Below are positions 1 to 13,412 of a stretch of 64,000 nucleotides of DNA, in pieces (position 1 is the first letter of the stretch; each line of letters opens with the position of its first letter). The stretch covers positions 342,003 through 406,002 of the forward strand of contig NC_030987.1 of NCBI RefSeq assembly GCF_000149955.1. Direction: 5' to 3'. The position numbers were made by a program, and so were the translations under genes. Source of the DNA: Fusarium oxysporum f. sp. lycopersici 4287 (taxonomy: Eukaryota; Ascomycota; Sordariomycetes; Hypocreales; Nectriaceae). The notes beneath the pieces were generated by a model, which worked only from the letters and a program-made list of their open reading frames with translations, was not told the DNA's origin and made no database searches.

Positions 1-60
1 TGTATATTACTGGGGGGAAAAGAGTTTAAGTATATTTGGTAGATCCACCAGTTCCAATGG

Positions 61-1200
61 TTTAGAAAACTAATGAAATGACCACGCTGAAGGAGACGGG
101 TTGGAGTTTCAGAACTTGATTCAGCCAATCTGCGACGACTACAGAGTCCGTGAGGAAGAAGATCAGGCTGCGTCGATTACCAAGCCAACGCAAACCGAAC
201 TCCTGGGAGTTTACGACGAAGACGAAGAGAAGGACCTTTTGTTAATCAGGCCGTCAATCTTTGTCCAAGACCAACCTTGATTCCGGTCGTAAACAAGCAT
301 GGAGATACCAGAAAACTGATCGACAGGAAGACGCAGGTATCCGCCAAAGCGTTTGTTTTTGTCCATGCTGTTCAGATCCCTCTTTTCCCACCGATGGATT
401 GGAACAGAGACCGCTCTTACTCTCGAGACGATCAACAGTATGCTCATCGTTTTCCAACCCCTGCGACATGTGGTGGTGGCACTAGAGCGGAGGCAGCAGA
501 CTTGTTTTCTATGGAAGACCTCCATCGCACCATTTTGATGTTCTACTTCCACATCGGCCGTCGGGTCTTAGCCAACAGCTTGTATCTCGCGACTGTATCC
601 GAAATAGAATGACGAAATCGAGTTCAAAAGTTACGAAGATCCACTTGCAGCGGAGAAGGCGGCCGTTCCAGAGGTCGGCGACATAGTTCTGGACAGCTCT
701 CGCACTGCGGATGCTATATTCAGAGAAACTGCCGAGATGACATAGCAGGAGCGAAGTAAATTCAATATGAAGTGGCAAAGACGTTCCGGGAACGACAAAA
801 GAAAGGCAGGGCTTCTGACCTGCTGGACGACTATCTGATGCCTTGCCTGTCGCCACTGGAAATCACAATGTCCATGTCTGCACAGCACTTCTGGAGCCTG
901 CCCAAACAACACGGCCCAAACTCCACATTGCCAGAAAACTCGCGGCAGCCAAGATCGACGGCATGGCACCCATATCCAGAAAAACCTTCAAAGCGGTCAT
1001 GCGAACTCTGGCACGCTGTACATGATCTCCCAGACTTCGAAGCCAACTTGGCTCAGCTGCAAGAAACAATCACTCATGTTGAAAAGTTTATCCCTGAAAA
1101 CCGGATAAATGACTTCATCCGCAGCCAAGAAGAGTCCGAAGTCGTCACCGAGTTTCGACGCGCGAATCCGGACAAGGAAGCGGAGTTGCGGCCAGCTTAG
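61..1200 (+). pseudogene. Decayed coding remnant, unrecognised
   Basis: Several stretches in different plus-strand frames look protein-coding but cannot be joined into one ORF. One runs from about 85 to 288 (acidic, with ...LEFQNLIQPICDDYRV). One, near 480-610, reads ...FSMEDLHRTILMFYFHIGRR. One, about 610-750, is acidic. One, at 772-1200, ends in a charged helical segment (DFEANLAQLQETITHVEKF). Stops and frame changes separate them and no convincing introns connect them all. I read this as the remains of one gene broken by indels; a multi-exon gene with introns I failed to place is the alternative. No family recognised. Confidence 0.3.
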
Positions 1201-1773
1201 TCGCCAGCAGTGCGCTCTCGAACATGTCCCTTCAGCCAACACGGTCTTAGGAAGAGCTACAGGTGTCATGTAAGAAGTATGGTGTTGTATTTTGACCTGA
1301 CCGTGAGAATGGCGACACATCTTCCTTTCAAACAACTTGAGGTCCGGCAAACGAAGACCTAGGTATACTGCAGCACTATCGTTTTAACCAAGGGTCCAAG
1401 GAGGAACGATACAAGCACGATACAGAGACGAGGCAACCTGCATGTTAAGTTCTACCCAACACTCGTCCTCATCTCAGTCGTTTCGAAGGTGCAAACTGAG
1501 GGCCTCAGCATATCCTGAGCGGAGAAAAGATTTAGGTAAGTTTAGTATAATTTAGTGGATCTTTAGACTAATTCCTTGATAGTCAGACGATTTCTTGCCC
1601 TAAGAGTCATTGGGACGGAAAGATCCCGATTTGTCCTACAAACAATCGGCTCCTGTTTGTTCGCAAGCTTGCAAGTCATTGCTTTCTTCTCATTTCTCAT
1701 CGTAACAATGATCTGAACATATGTCTTATTGAAATAACTGTCCTCTGAGTCGCAATAAATATCGTATTAAGAG
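1201..1773. other. Intergenic, no gene seen
   Basis: AT-rich spacer between the decayed remnant and the 3' end of the permease gene. No ORF, RNA gene or repeat that I can support. Confidence 0.5.
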
Positions 1774-3767
1774 TCAGGCCTTTGTTGAAGTTGAAGATTT
1801 CTCATGCACTGCTTCCGGCTCATGCTCCCCTTTTATCTGCAAAGGTTGCCCAATGATGGCCTCGAAGTTCTGGCAGTTATGTTAGAAGTTGACGAGACTC
1901 TTGCTTCGGTTGTGAGTTTGACTTACAGGGCCTTCGAAGGCCTTACCATAGACCATCCAGTATAAAGCAAGAAGCAAGTAGAAAACGCCAACGACAGCGG
2001 AAACGTAGTCTGTCCAGGTTAGTAAACTTCTTAACACTAAGGGCAGATATGCTTACTCATGGTGTTAGCTGATACAGGAAGGGCAGTCGGAAAACAGAAA
2101 AACTGTGCAGAGTCAGCAAGGAGTTGAAAGAGTCAAGATATCTTGTACTTACGATGGTGATGACGATGACGAAGACACTCGCAATGACATTGACAACAGC
2201 ACCAGTCCTCAAGCCCATCCTGGCTGGCGTCTTTCTTGTCTGGTACTCCTTGAGAATACCTCTGCCTCTGACCAATAACGCAACGACAGGTCCGGCATAA
2301 GAGACGTTGAGGAAGATAGTGCACGAAGCAATGTAAGCACTGAAAGCCACAGCAGGACCAAGATACAAGAGCCCAAAGAGGACGTTGAAAATGAAACACA
2401 AGGTAATTGTGCGGACGGGGACATCGAGCTTCGGTTCAATGTGTGCAAAGTAGTTATGGCAGATGATACCCTTGTCTCTAGCCATGGCGTAGAGAAGACG
2501 ACTCGCACTGGTGATGCTGGCTGATGTGCCGTTGATGAAACAGACGCTTAGCATCAGGGCCAAGATGGTTGCTGCGGCGCGACTCTTTGTGCTTTGGAGG
2601 AAGAGTTCAACGATGGGCATGCCTGTGTTGGAGGCGAGGATTGTTGCTGGGTCTGTAAGGCAGAAGAGGATAACTAGGATGAAGAGGAAGCCACTGAACC
2701 AGGTTAGCAACGGCCATAGAGTAAAAGGATGGGGCAACTTGCGTGACACCGCCAATGACTATAGCTAGCATCATAGCTCGAGGTGCATCCCTCGAAGGGT
2801 TGGGCATCTCTTCAGTTAGATGCAAGACAACATCAAAGCCGATGAGGGACAGGGCAGATTGAAGTAAGCCAAGGATCCAAGCGACACCATCTGACCAACC
2901 AGTCTCGTTTCTAAACTCTGTAAAGACTTGACGAGCATCTGTCTTGGGAGACATGGAAAGGAGGATGATGCTCATAATAACGACCGAGAGCACAGACCAA
3001 TATACTATCAATTGCGTCAGTTGGTGGGATAGGATATGTTGACAGGGCACATACGAGCCATGTCATTCCAACGGCCAAGGATCTTGTTTCCCCAGACGTT
3101 GCCGACCGTTCCGAAGGTAAGAATGGCAAGGAAGAAGAGATATGTCTTCCATTGAGTTGCCTCGTATGCGTTATTCGAAGCGACGACGGCTGCGGCGGAT
3201 ACTAGCTGAGCTATATCCCAACAGTTAGTATATGGCTTACAGTTGCCAATTTGGGAATGTCTTGCCAGCAAAGAAGGCTTGGGTTGTGACGACAGTCAAC
3301 CAACCAGCAATGTTGGTCCATCCAATGAAAAAACTCTATCAAGTGTTAGTCTTTGTTCGTGGGATAGCTGGGTGAACGTACCATAGGTCGTTTCCATCGC
3401 GGTGTACAAATGGCGTACATGAAGTGATACTGTCCACCTAAGAGCAATTAGCCAATGTTCCTGGGACATACTGGAGTCCAGTCTTACCTGCAGTTGGCCA
3501 AAGTGCAGCCATTTCTCCAAGGCTAGCAGCAAGAGCCAAGTTACAAAGGACGCAGACTATGAATCCATAGATAAACGAAACCGAACCCCCAGAGGGGAGA
3601 ATGTAAGCCATGGTACCGGCGAGTGCGATCCATGTGCTGACGAGGGGTTAGCCAATGCCAAGTGAGCACAGGGGGATGACGAACTTGAGAATGGCAAAGG
3701 CCATAGCAACCATTGTCAAAGTCGAGAGACGCTGCTGCAAAGCGCCCTCCTGCGTTGAAGAAGTCAT
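1774..3767 (-). CDS. APC-family amino acid/choline/GABA permease
   Basis: Multi-pass plasma-membrane transporter of the amino acid-polyamine-organocation superfamily, fungal Uga4/Hnm1-like group; substrate not deducible. The start at 3767 gives MTSSTQEGALQQRLSTLTMV, then the APC signature AYILPSGGSVSFIYG after the first intron. Later hydrophobic blocks include FFIGWTNIAGWLTVV, AIVIGGVTGFLFILVIL, SITSASRLLYAMARDKG and the penultimate helix FFCFPTALPVSANTMN. About nine introns of 45-60 bp are needed, including 3637-3684, 3211-3265 and 2694-2742; the last two use GC-AG borders. The stop is at 1774-1776. It is transcribed divergently from the amine oxidase gene 759 bp away, suggesting uptake of an amine or amino acid that the oxidase then degrades (inference). 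Confidence 0.88.
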
Positions 3768-6130
<2,363 letters not shown>

Positions 6131-6445
6131 TTAGAGCCAAGGATCATCATAATTCGTGTAGACTGCATGTATAAAGGTTGAGGCGGGAGTTTTATTCTTA
6201 TATTATATCTCTGGATGCACTATGCATAAATTCACATCTATCTGAGTATTGGAGTGTTGTTTTTTTGAGTTTCTCATATCCAGTGTTGTTGAAGGGCGTC
6301 GGATTAAGAATGGGCACTGTCTAGGAGAAAAGCTGAAAGCATTTCAAGGAATTCTTTCCATACGAGACTTGGGCTAGCTTCAAATTGCAAAATGCTATAG
6401 CCAATGATCATCCAGTACTAAATACCTTGGTGTCGTGGTCGTTGC
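6131..6445. other. Intergenic between convergent genes
   Basis: Short AT-rich 3' flanks of the amine oxidase (plus) and the first F-box-like gene (minus). Nothing else visible. Confidence 0.5.
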
Positions 6446-7484
6446 TCAGGTTTGAACAAATTCATCGGCTCGCAGGAGCCGTGCACAGCCGTTTTGAACC
6501 ACCATTTGCCCATTCTGCACCTTCTTATCCTCCTCCTTCCAGGTTTTTCTTCGCATATCTCTCCAACTTTGTATCTCAGCCTTCCTTCTTTTCGAAATTC
6601 CCTGGCTTTTCAAGGGGTCGCCAGCAATAGAAATCATCTCTCCGAAGCTTCTAGCACCAAGCCGACCAATGGATACATGTGTGTCTACTATATCAGCAGT
6701 ATGTTCTCGTGAATGTTAGCTTCGCACAATTTAATAGCGTAGTAGATTGGTTGGACTTACTATCAGGCAGCCTGCTTCCCACATAGTTACGCGTGAACAA
6801 GAACACGTATAGTTCAGGGCTGAGATTGTTTCTGGGCGGAAATATGAGTCTGCTACCATAGTATTTCATAGCGGTACTGATCTCTTCACGCAGATAGGTT
6901 TCCACGAATCTGTGGTGCCACAGCTTGGATAGAAGGGGCTTTGCATATACTGCTGATGAGTTGTAGCATGCCCTTGGAGAAAGCTCTTGAATCTCTGTGC
7001 AGATATTGACGAGATCTTGGATCTGTATGAGGTTCTCTTGCCAGTGATCAAACTTCCGCTGAAACAGTTTAGACCTGCCCCCACGAACAAAGTGTTCCAG
7101 GAGTCCCACAAGTTGATACATGTCATACCGCCTTTTCAAGCGACGTCGCATCCTCACAACCATCAAAGCCAAAGGGATAAGCTCATCATTATAGAATATT
7201 TCTCGGATATAGGAAATGCGAGATCGAAGGAGCTTATCTTGGTTTGCTCGAAAGCAAACTCGTACTGACGGAGAAGCCGCGATGAGTGATGCCACATCGC
7301 TCATTGAGTCGCACTGCTCGAAGATTTGGAATTTGAGTTCCGCCGATAGCTTGTCAAAGCAATCGATTTTCTTAGATTCTACCCCCTTGTCTTTTAATAG
7401 GTAGACAGCTAGAAAGCCTAAAGTGAAGGATGCGGCGGCAGCAAGAAGGAGGGGGAAATTGCTCCCGTTGCGGGACATTTCCAT
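6446..7484 (-). CDS. F-box-like protein with an N-terminal membrane segment
   Basis: Two exons (7484-6761 and 6687-6446; intron 6688-6760 with GTAAGT donor, CTAAC branch, TAG acceptor) give 321 aa from the start at 7484. An in-frame ATG at 7580 would add 32 residues. Residues about 9-30 (FPLLLAAAASFTLGFLAVYLL) form one predicted transmembrane helix. The following FDKLSAELKFQIFEQCDSMSD and SLIAASPSVRVCFRANQD resemble the F-box-like entry of many expanded Fusarium proteins. The C-terminal exon is basic (ISKRRKAEIQSWRDMRRK). Neighbour on the same strand is a paralogue with the same LPPEVHLNIVDNL / FHANQ arrangement. Role unknown; substrate-adaptor function is only a family-level guess. Confidence 0.7.
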
Positions 7485-8344
7485 AAAGATGAATGATGAA
7501 CGGTATGTGTTGAAGAAAGAATAATATCGTGTTCTTATCATCTGTGCTAGCAGTCTGAGGTTTGACCTTGTGGCCAGCAAGACTCGAGTAGTTGTACATC
7601 TGAAGAATAGAATGCAAGAAGTGTCAAAAGGGGCAGAACCATTTCTCTTATGGTAGCATTTGTATTCTAATTTTCCAAATAGAGGTTAAATTGAGGATAG
7701 TCACGCGTGGAAAGTAATGGTGCCGTAGACTTTTGTGATAGGGGGCAGCGTCTTCGGCCACAAAGTATAATCGATCAGGAACTGCTATTGACGGACATAC
7801 GACTCAACGTTCGAATCAGCGTGCTTGTATTCTTGTCGATTGAGTGTTCACAACCATGCTTGCAATCTGTATGTGTTTCAAAATACTGTGATAAGGTCAT
7901 GAGGTTGAAAGAGGCTTCAGCCGCGACACAAACATGTAATTGCGCAATTTATATGCTCAGCTTTGAATTTTAAACTTCTTTAGTATGTACAAGCGTTGTC
8001 AATATCTCATTAAACCAAATCAAGACGACGTATAAAAATAACAGCTTATTTTATATATACTCTCAAGCTCCATAAGCACCTACATTCATAATGTTTTATA
8101 GGGCTTCTGATTTGATGCAGAGACTGGTGGTTTAAAGAAAGTTTCTTCTTTCTTGTGCTTTATTTAGGTGCATCTTGGAGCACGCAATACTCAAAGTTTC
8201 GCCTTGCTAGCTCTATTCAGACCACGCTCTAAAAGTTGTATTTGGAGTGATCTCTGTTGTTTATTGGAGTATATATATGTTATGCAAAGCCAGGCGCAAT
8301 CTGGCTTTTGTGCTTCCCAATCTCGCCAGCTCTCAACTCACCTC
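7485..8344. other. Intergenic, no gene seen
   Basis: AT-rich spacer between the two F-box-like paralogues; short ORFs inside it have no coding character. TATA-like tracts near 8030-8060. Confidence 0.45.
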
Positions 8345-9406
8345 TCATCCCCAACTGAAAGCATAAGTCTGGTAGATACTCTCTTGCCTCGCGGCAGATC
8401 GAGTAGCTACCCTTATCCCAGCCAGCTCTTGTAATCTCTTTGTGGTCACTTTGAAAAAGATATCGAGAACGTACGGTTTCTGGGCCTCTGCTTCAAGTTG
8501 TTCCAAGTGGTGGAGAAAAGGAAATCCCTGCAGAGACACGTAATCGAGGTATGTGGTCTCATCATCCCGTTGTCTCGTAACAAACCGGCATTGTTGAAGG
8601 CGTTGCAAGACGGAAGGGCCTGGGCCTCCAAGGCGTATGATATCCTCCACCTGGTTACGCTCTCTCCGCGCGCTCCTAGAAACCCCGAACGTGTCGTCAA
8701 CGGAAAGTAGAATGTCTCTGTGTCGCTGTTTAATTAGCTTCATCATGGTGTCGGGGATCCACGGGTGATGAGCTTGTTGTGGGTGTTTTAAACGCTTATG
8801 GAGATAAGATTCGAGTTCATTGACCTGTTCTCTTTCTGCTTCTCTTTGTGTGAAAAGCCTTTCTTCTCCGTTACAGGCTAATTGGCAGTATAGATCGTAA
8901 CGGAGAAAAACATTAATGGCGTGGCCCCGATTTGCAAATATGTGTATGTCATATCTTGCTATCCCCGATAAGTGGTTTCGGAATCCATTCACCGAGCCTG
9001 CTGTTATGGGGCCAAATTCCCGAATCATATTTATTACGGCTGAAATACAGCCCAAGTTCGTTTTCCATTCCTTGGCGGGTTCTGATTTATCGAAGCGAGC
9101 TACGGCGTCGAGGTAGGGTCTGATGCGTTGCTCGATCTGGAGTGACGTTAACCCACGAGTCTGGGCACGTACCTTTCGCACTTGCAGGAGAATCAATGCC
9201 AGTGGTACAAGTGCTTCATCCCCGAAATTTGCTTGTATCTCTAGGATGTAAGGCCATAGAAAAGAAGTGCGTTGGTTAGCATGGAAATAGCGTCTTGCGG
9301 TTGGGGAAGCCAAGGTAAAAGATCGAGTGTTGTGAAGCGACTGGAGATTGTCCACAATGTTGAGATGAACTTCAGGCGGGAGCCAGTTGAAAATGTCAGA
9401 CGGCAT
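8345..9406 (-). CDS. F-box-like protein
   Basis: Single-exon 353-aa protein from the start at 9406 (MPSDIFNWLPPEVHLNIVDN). The frame is open upstream to an ATG at 9511, but an F-box normally begins close to the N-terminus, so the inner start is preferred. Residues 1-45 carry the F-box-like pattern LPPEVHLNIVDNL...TRSFTLASPTARRYF. The rest is charged and helical (EREQVNELESYLHKRLKHP) with no catalytic motif I recognise. Shares the FRANQ/FHANQ region and the EALVPLALILL versus ELIPLALMVV segment with the upstream gene, so the two are tandem paralogues. Probably part of the large species-specific F-box-like families of Fusarium (inference). Confidence 0.75.
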   Translation of the reverse strand: MPSDIFNWLPPEVHLNIVDNLQSLHNTRSFTLASPTARRYFHANQRTSFLWPYILEIQANFGDEALVPLALILLQVRKVRAQTRGLTSLQIEQRIRPYLDAVARFDKSEPAKEWKTNLGCISAVINMIREFGPITAGSVNGFRNHLSGIARYDIHIFANRGHAINVFLRYDLYCQLACNGEERLFTQREAEREQVNELESYLHKRLKHPQQAHHPWIPDTMMKLIKQRHRDILLSVDDTFGVSRSARRERNQVEDIIRLGGPGPSVLQRLQQCRFVTRQRDDETTYLDYVSLQGFPFLHHLEQLEAEAQKPYVLDIFFKVTTKRLQELAGIRVATRSAARQESIYQTYAFSWG

Positions 9407-9956
9407 GGCTAAGAAGATATGTTTTGCACCAGATCGGTCCAGGGGTGAAGCAGCGGGGGTACTTGGACTCTTTATAGAAGGGCGGTAAATCAAGGTTTTC
9501 CATGATATCATCTTGGAGGAAGAAAAAGCGCCGATAAGATCTTTTGGATAAGGTTTCGGTTCGTGATTGGGTCTCGAGATGAGAGAAAGTGAAAGTCGAG
9601 AGACATGATGGCTGCCTGGACTCGGTGCCTAAACACACGAAACTCTATACAAAGTTCAAGTGACCACGTGTGACAAGATGTTTCGCAGCTCACGATTTGT
9701 TATACCAAGTAGGTCTTGTGTACGGAACCATCTTGAGGAATGAATATACAAATGGAGGCAACTACATATTTACTCCTTGTCTAACACAGGCAATGAAGTA
9801 CCGGTGGATGATTTGAATCTAATCACGAGATGACCCCCGCATGCGGTCAGAATAGTATAGGCTCGTCACATCTCATGCACAGCGATTGATATTCCCATCA
9901 AATCATGATTTCAATACGCTAACGTTGAATTTATAGTATAAAAGCCGCCAGCACAT
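9407..9956. other. Intergenic, no gene seen
   Basis: Promoter side of the F-box-like gene and 3' flank of the hydrolase. No supported feature. Confidence 0.45.
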
Positions 9957-10757
9957 CTAGCTTGAGCTCTTGGTCAAACCATCCTGAGCAGCTTTCTCTA
10001 GCCCCTCAACCGTCTCCTTAGGTAGCGACAGGAACGGCGAGTGAGAGCTCTTGATGTGGAAGCTTCCAGCATCAGAACCCAACGTAGAAGCCAGGTTCTC
10101 CTGAATAGCCAAAGGAATAGCACGATCTTCGTCGCAGAAAATGAAGAAGCAGGGAACGTCGTGCCATGGTTCGTACTCGACGTTGTCGGTGTACACGCGA
10201 CGAGATTGATGCTTCAAGGCAGCAATGGCCTTGGTTTGAGTTTCAGGATCAACGTCGTGGTAGAAGACGTTGTCGGGGGTCTCAGCATAGACATAGTCTC
10301 CCTGTTCGTTGTTAGGAAATCATCTTGATATGAGCGATATGCAACTTACCTCGACTCGCATCCAGGGAAGATACTGTCCTCCAAGGGCCCCGAGAATACT
10401 AGCTCCCTTTGGCATGACGAAAGCACTCAGATAAACAAGCTGAATCACACCGCCTGTCTTACCCTCCTGTGCGCGCTGCTTCAAGCCCAAGCCTTTAACA
10501 GCCTCAGCACCAACAAGACCACCGTACGAGTGCACAACAACCATGACCTTCTTGCCCTCCTCAACCAACTTCTCAACAACAGCTCGCACAGCGGCGACAT
10601 CGTCGCTCAAGCCTTTGGTAGGAGGCTCAGCGCCCACGGAGGGATAATCAACAGCCTCGGTCTCCCAGCCCTTGGCATGGAGTTCTTTTCGCACGACATC
10701 GTAGCAATCAGCTGTGTGCCACGCACCAGGAGCGAAGACGATAGTAGGGTTAGACAT
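9957..10757 (-). CDS. Alpha/beta hydrolase (esterase-like)
   Basis: Two exons (10757-10350 and 10301-9957; 48-bp intron 10302-10349) give 250 aa. The start at 10757 (MSNPTIVFAPGAWHTADCYD) puts the first beta strand and the oxyanion-loop PGAWHT at the N-terminus; an ATG four codons upstream is possible. Nucleophile elbow HSYGGLVG near residue 85, acid in FIFCDEDRAIP, and catalytic His in KSSHSPFLS complete the Ser-Asp-His triad. The layout matches small plant methyl-esterase-like and fungal Abhydrolase_6 proteins. Likely a soluble esterase of a small ester; substrate not predictable. No obvious functional link to neighbours. Confidence 0.88.
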
Positions 10758-11875
10758 GATGAGGTTCAAATAGGCTTGAAGATAGTAAACTGGAGAGAAT
10801 CTGGAGAGGAAACACGATAGAATAAGTAATGTATTAAGTTAGTCTTCGGACTAGCAGCGCCTCGCTCGTTAAGGGGTCCAGTTTCAGTTGAATCCACTCA
10901 ATTGCAGGGTCCGTCATATCTCGTTGCGACGCGCGCAGGGTTTACGCTGCAGAGCGCGAGTCAATTTTGATAAAGCTGTGGGTTTGGACTAGATTTGAAT
11001 GGGGCTTAGTTGGATATGGCATGCGTCAAACGCGGCTAACACTTCGCCGATCAGGGTTCTCCTGGTCAAAACAGCACCCAAACTCCAAAGAAGTCGATAA
11101 AGTTCAATCTGGATCTTGGTTAGCCTGGCCTAGCAAAGTCAAATGCAGCTTGACATACCAGCTAGGTCTATCCTTCTAGAAGAATGATAATCTCATTGTG
11201 GTAGGCGTAAGCAGAGATTGCAGACACTGCCTAAATTTTCCTCGGGCAGTATTCTCTCTGTAGAGGCTGACATGAATAGGAACAATCCTAGAGAATTCGA
11301 TCTGGATAATAAGATTATGGCGCTTGTTTCAGAAGTATGGTCAGTCGCTCTTGATTTCACGAAACTCACATCGTCAGACTTGGCCTTGTCCTCATCACAT
11401 CTAACTTCAGCTGGCGTCCTGAAGCGTTGTGATTTTGAGATTTATCTCGGAACAAGATATTTCCCCTCGTTACCTCTAAAGCTGTGTTGGCTGACCCGGG
11501 AAGGATTCCATATATGTATATAACCATTCCAGCAAGATGGACCTCCTCAGCTTGCAGATACTCCTGCAGATGTCTTGGCCGCATATAATGCTGTCTGTTT
11601 CGGGCAACATGCTGCGCTGACCATCCTTCTGGCCTATCATCACACATGCTCAGTCATGACAAAGATCAGTAAGCGGCAATGTAAGCCTTGGATAATATCA
11701 ACACATAATCCTCTTGCTCACAATTCAAATATAAATTGCTAGCGTCTGTACGGTTGTCTGAAGATTCAGTAAATTTCCACTCTCGTTTAGCCTCGTATAC
11801 CCCTTGCAAGCTCCCCGTCAACGGTTCATCACGATCTATTTCCAAACAAGCTAGTTTGCCCGTCATACCAACACA
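10758..11875. other. 1.1-kb intergenic region
   Basis: Promoters of the divergent hydrolase (minus) and SnoaL-like gene (plus). Short ORFs at 10967-11179 and 11218-11523 are not supported by composition or motifs. TATA-like ATATAAA at about 11728. Confidence 0.45.
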
Positions 11876-12295
11876 ATGGCCAGTCAACAAGCACCCAGCC
11901 AATCCAAATCAATTGACGAGTATCGAGCGTTATACAAAACATATCTGGAACACTGCAACGCTCACGACTTTGAAGCGATGAGATCATTCTACGCGTCCCC
12001 TCTCGTCGTCAACGACAAACCAATAACCCCAGAAGAAGCAACATCTTCCTTCCAACCCATGATCGACGCATTTCCCGACTGGCACTGGAACCTGCGAAAC
12101 CTCACCATCGAAGGCGACTATCTTTCCCTTCTTTTCAAAGTCACGGGAACTCACAAGGGGGAATTTCGAGGCTACAAAGCCACCGGCCGCAAAATGGAGA
12201 CGAATCAATTCACGCTGTACCATGTCGTCGATGGAAAATTTGCCCAAGTCTGGGACCTGGTTGATTTCGATACCTTGATTGCACAGATCAAATAG
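11876..12295 (+). CDS. SnoaL-like / NTF2-fold ester cyclase-like protein
   Basis: Intronless 139-aa protein. It has the pattern of SnoaL-like polyketide cyclase/ester cyclase domains: an N-terminal helix (EYRALYKTYLEHCNAHDFEAM), then IDAFPDWHWNLRNL and the beta-rich tail GTHKGEFRGYKATGRKMETNQFTLYHVVDGKF...WDLVDF. Members form a small cone-shaped pocket; many have no known substrate. No polyketide synthase or other biosynthetic genes are adjacent, so a secondary-metabolite role is not indicated. The start ATG has an A at -3 (CACAATGG). Confidence 0.85.
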   Translation: MASQQAPSQSKSIDEYRALYKTYLEHCNAHDFEAMRSFYASPLVVNDKPITPEEATSSFQPMIDAFPDWHWNLRNLTIEGDYLSLLFKVTGTHKGEFRGYKATGRKMETNQFTLYHVVDGKFAQVWDLVDFDTLIAQIK

Positions 12296-13412
12296 AGGAA
12301 TTATATGGCAGATCGCTTTTAGTCAAGATTGAACAATGGCATTCTTTGTTTCAGTTTTCCCGGGAATTTGGTGAATTCAGGAGGTGAAGCCAAACCAGGC
12401 TTAGAAAGGACGCCAGAGAATATCGAACCTTGTTCGCCTAGCATGGAGCAAGGATTGTGTGTTCCAGTAACGATACCACGCTGCTGGGTATGAGGTGCCG
12501 AAATGCCGGGTGAATCGTTTCATCCTATTCAAACATCAAGACTCGACTCAACGTCCGTCGGGCTCAGACTCAGATGATTGTGAAAGCCATTATTGCATTA
12601 TGTGACTATGACTGCTCATAATAAGGTCAAAGAGCTAATAGGGGACCAGTTAAAACCGTTGATTTCCGAAAGAATAGTGAGCGGCCTAACTGAGACTGAT
12701 CAGCACACGGGGCACTGGTTTCGCCCGTCGTCGAAGCACTCGACAGGGCCCATTAGGTGCATTTTAAGATGATAAGGCTGTGAGCCGAGTTCCTAAGACG
12801 GTAAGGCCTCAATTGTTCTTCGCGGTGCCGCGTTTCAATGGATCCAAAAACAGCCACGTCCCTTGTCTAGTTCAGACTTCTAAATAGGTACCGGTCCATA
12901 TTAGAGCCGAGTTGGTACAGTACGAGTGCAACGCTGCAATTTTTTTCACAATGATCGGCTGCTCTGACTCGTTGTGTATTTTTTGCTTCTTTTTTTGCTT
13001 CTGCGAGCAAAGAAGATCTTCATTCTCGCAGGTTTAGATTGGGCAACAATACAACAAAAGGGCGACTCGTTAGGCTTGACTCGACCGAAATTGACATCTG
13101 ACAACGCTAAGTGAATATGTGAGTGTCTGACTGGTCGATGGGATGATCGCCCACAAAGTTAGGGAGTCTTCCCCGGTGGCGTCGTAAAGCCACCCGGCGA
13201 TCCAGAACCCCTACCTCGCAACGCCCAGCTAGCGTTTCTCGTTAGTGAGAACGGACGGGAGGTTTATCTTGTGAGAAATATCCGGGGCGGGTTCGAGATG
13301 CGAACTAACTTTAAAGCCCGCTGGTTCTGTGGTGCTCTGTTACTTCATCCCTACGACATCCCCTCATGTGAACTCGTCTTCCTTTTCGTTTTAGCATCAT
13401 CGTTTCTTCAGC
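12296..13412. other. 1.1-kb intergenic region with one hairpin
   Basis: No gene visible. A near-perfect stem (left arm 13173-13180, right arm 13189-13197, 8-nt loop, one bulge) lies 215 bp upstream of the rhodopsin-domain gene. It may be chance. Confidence 0.4.
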
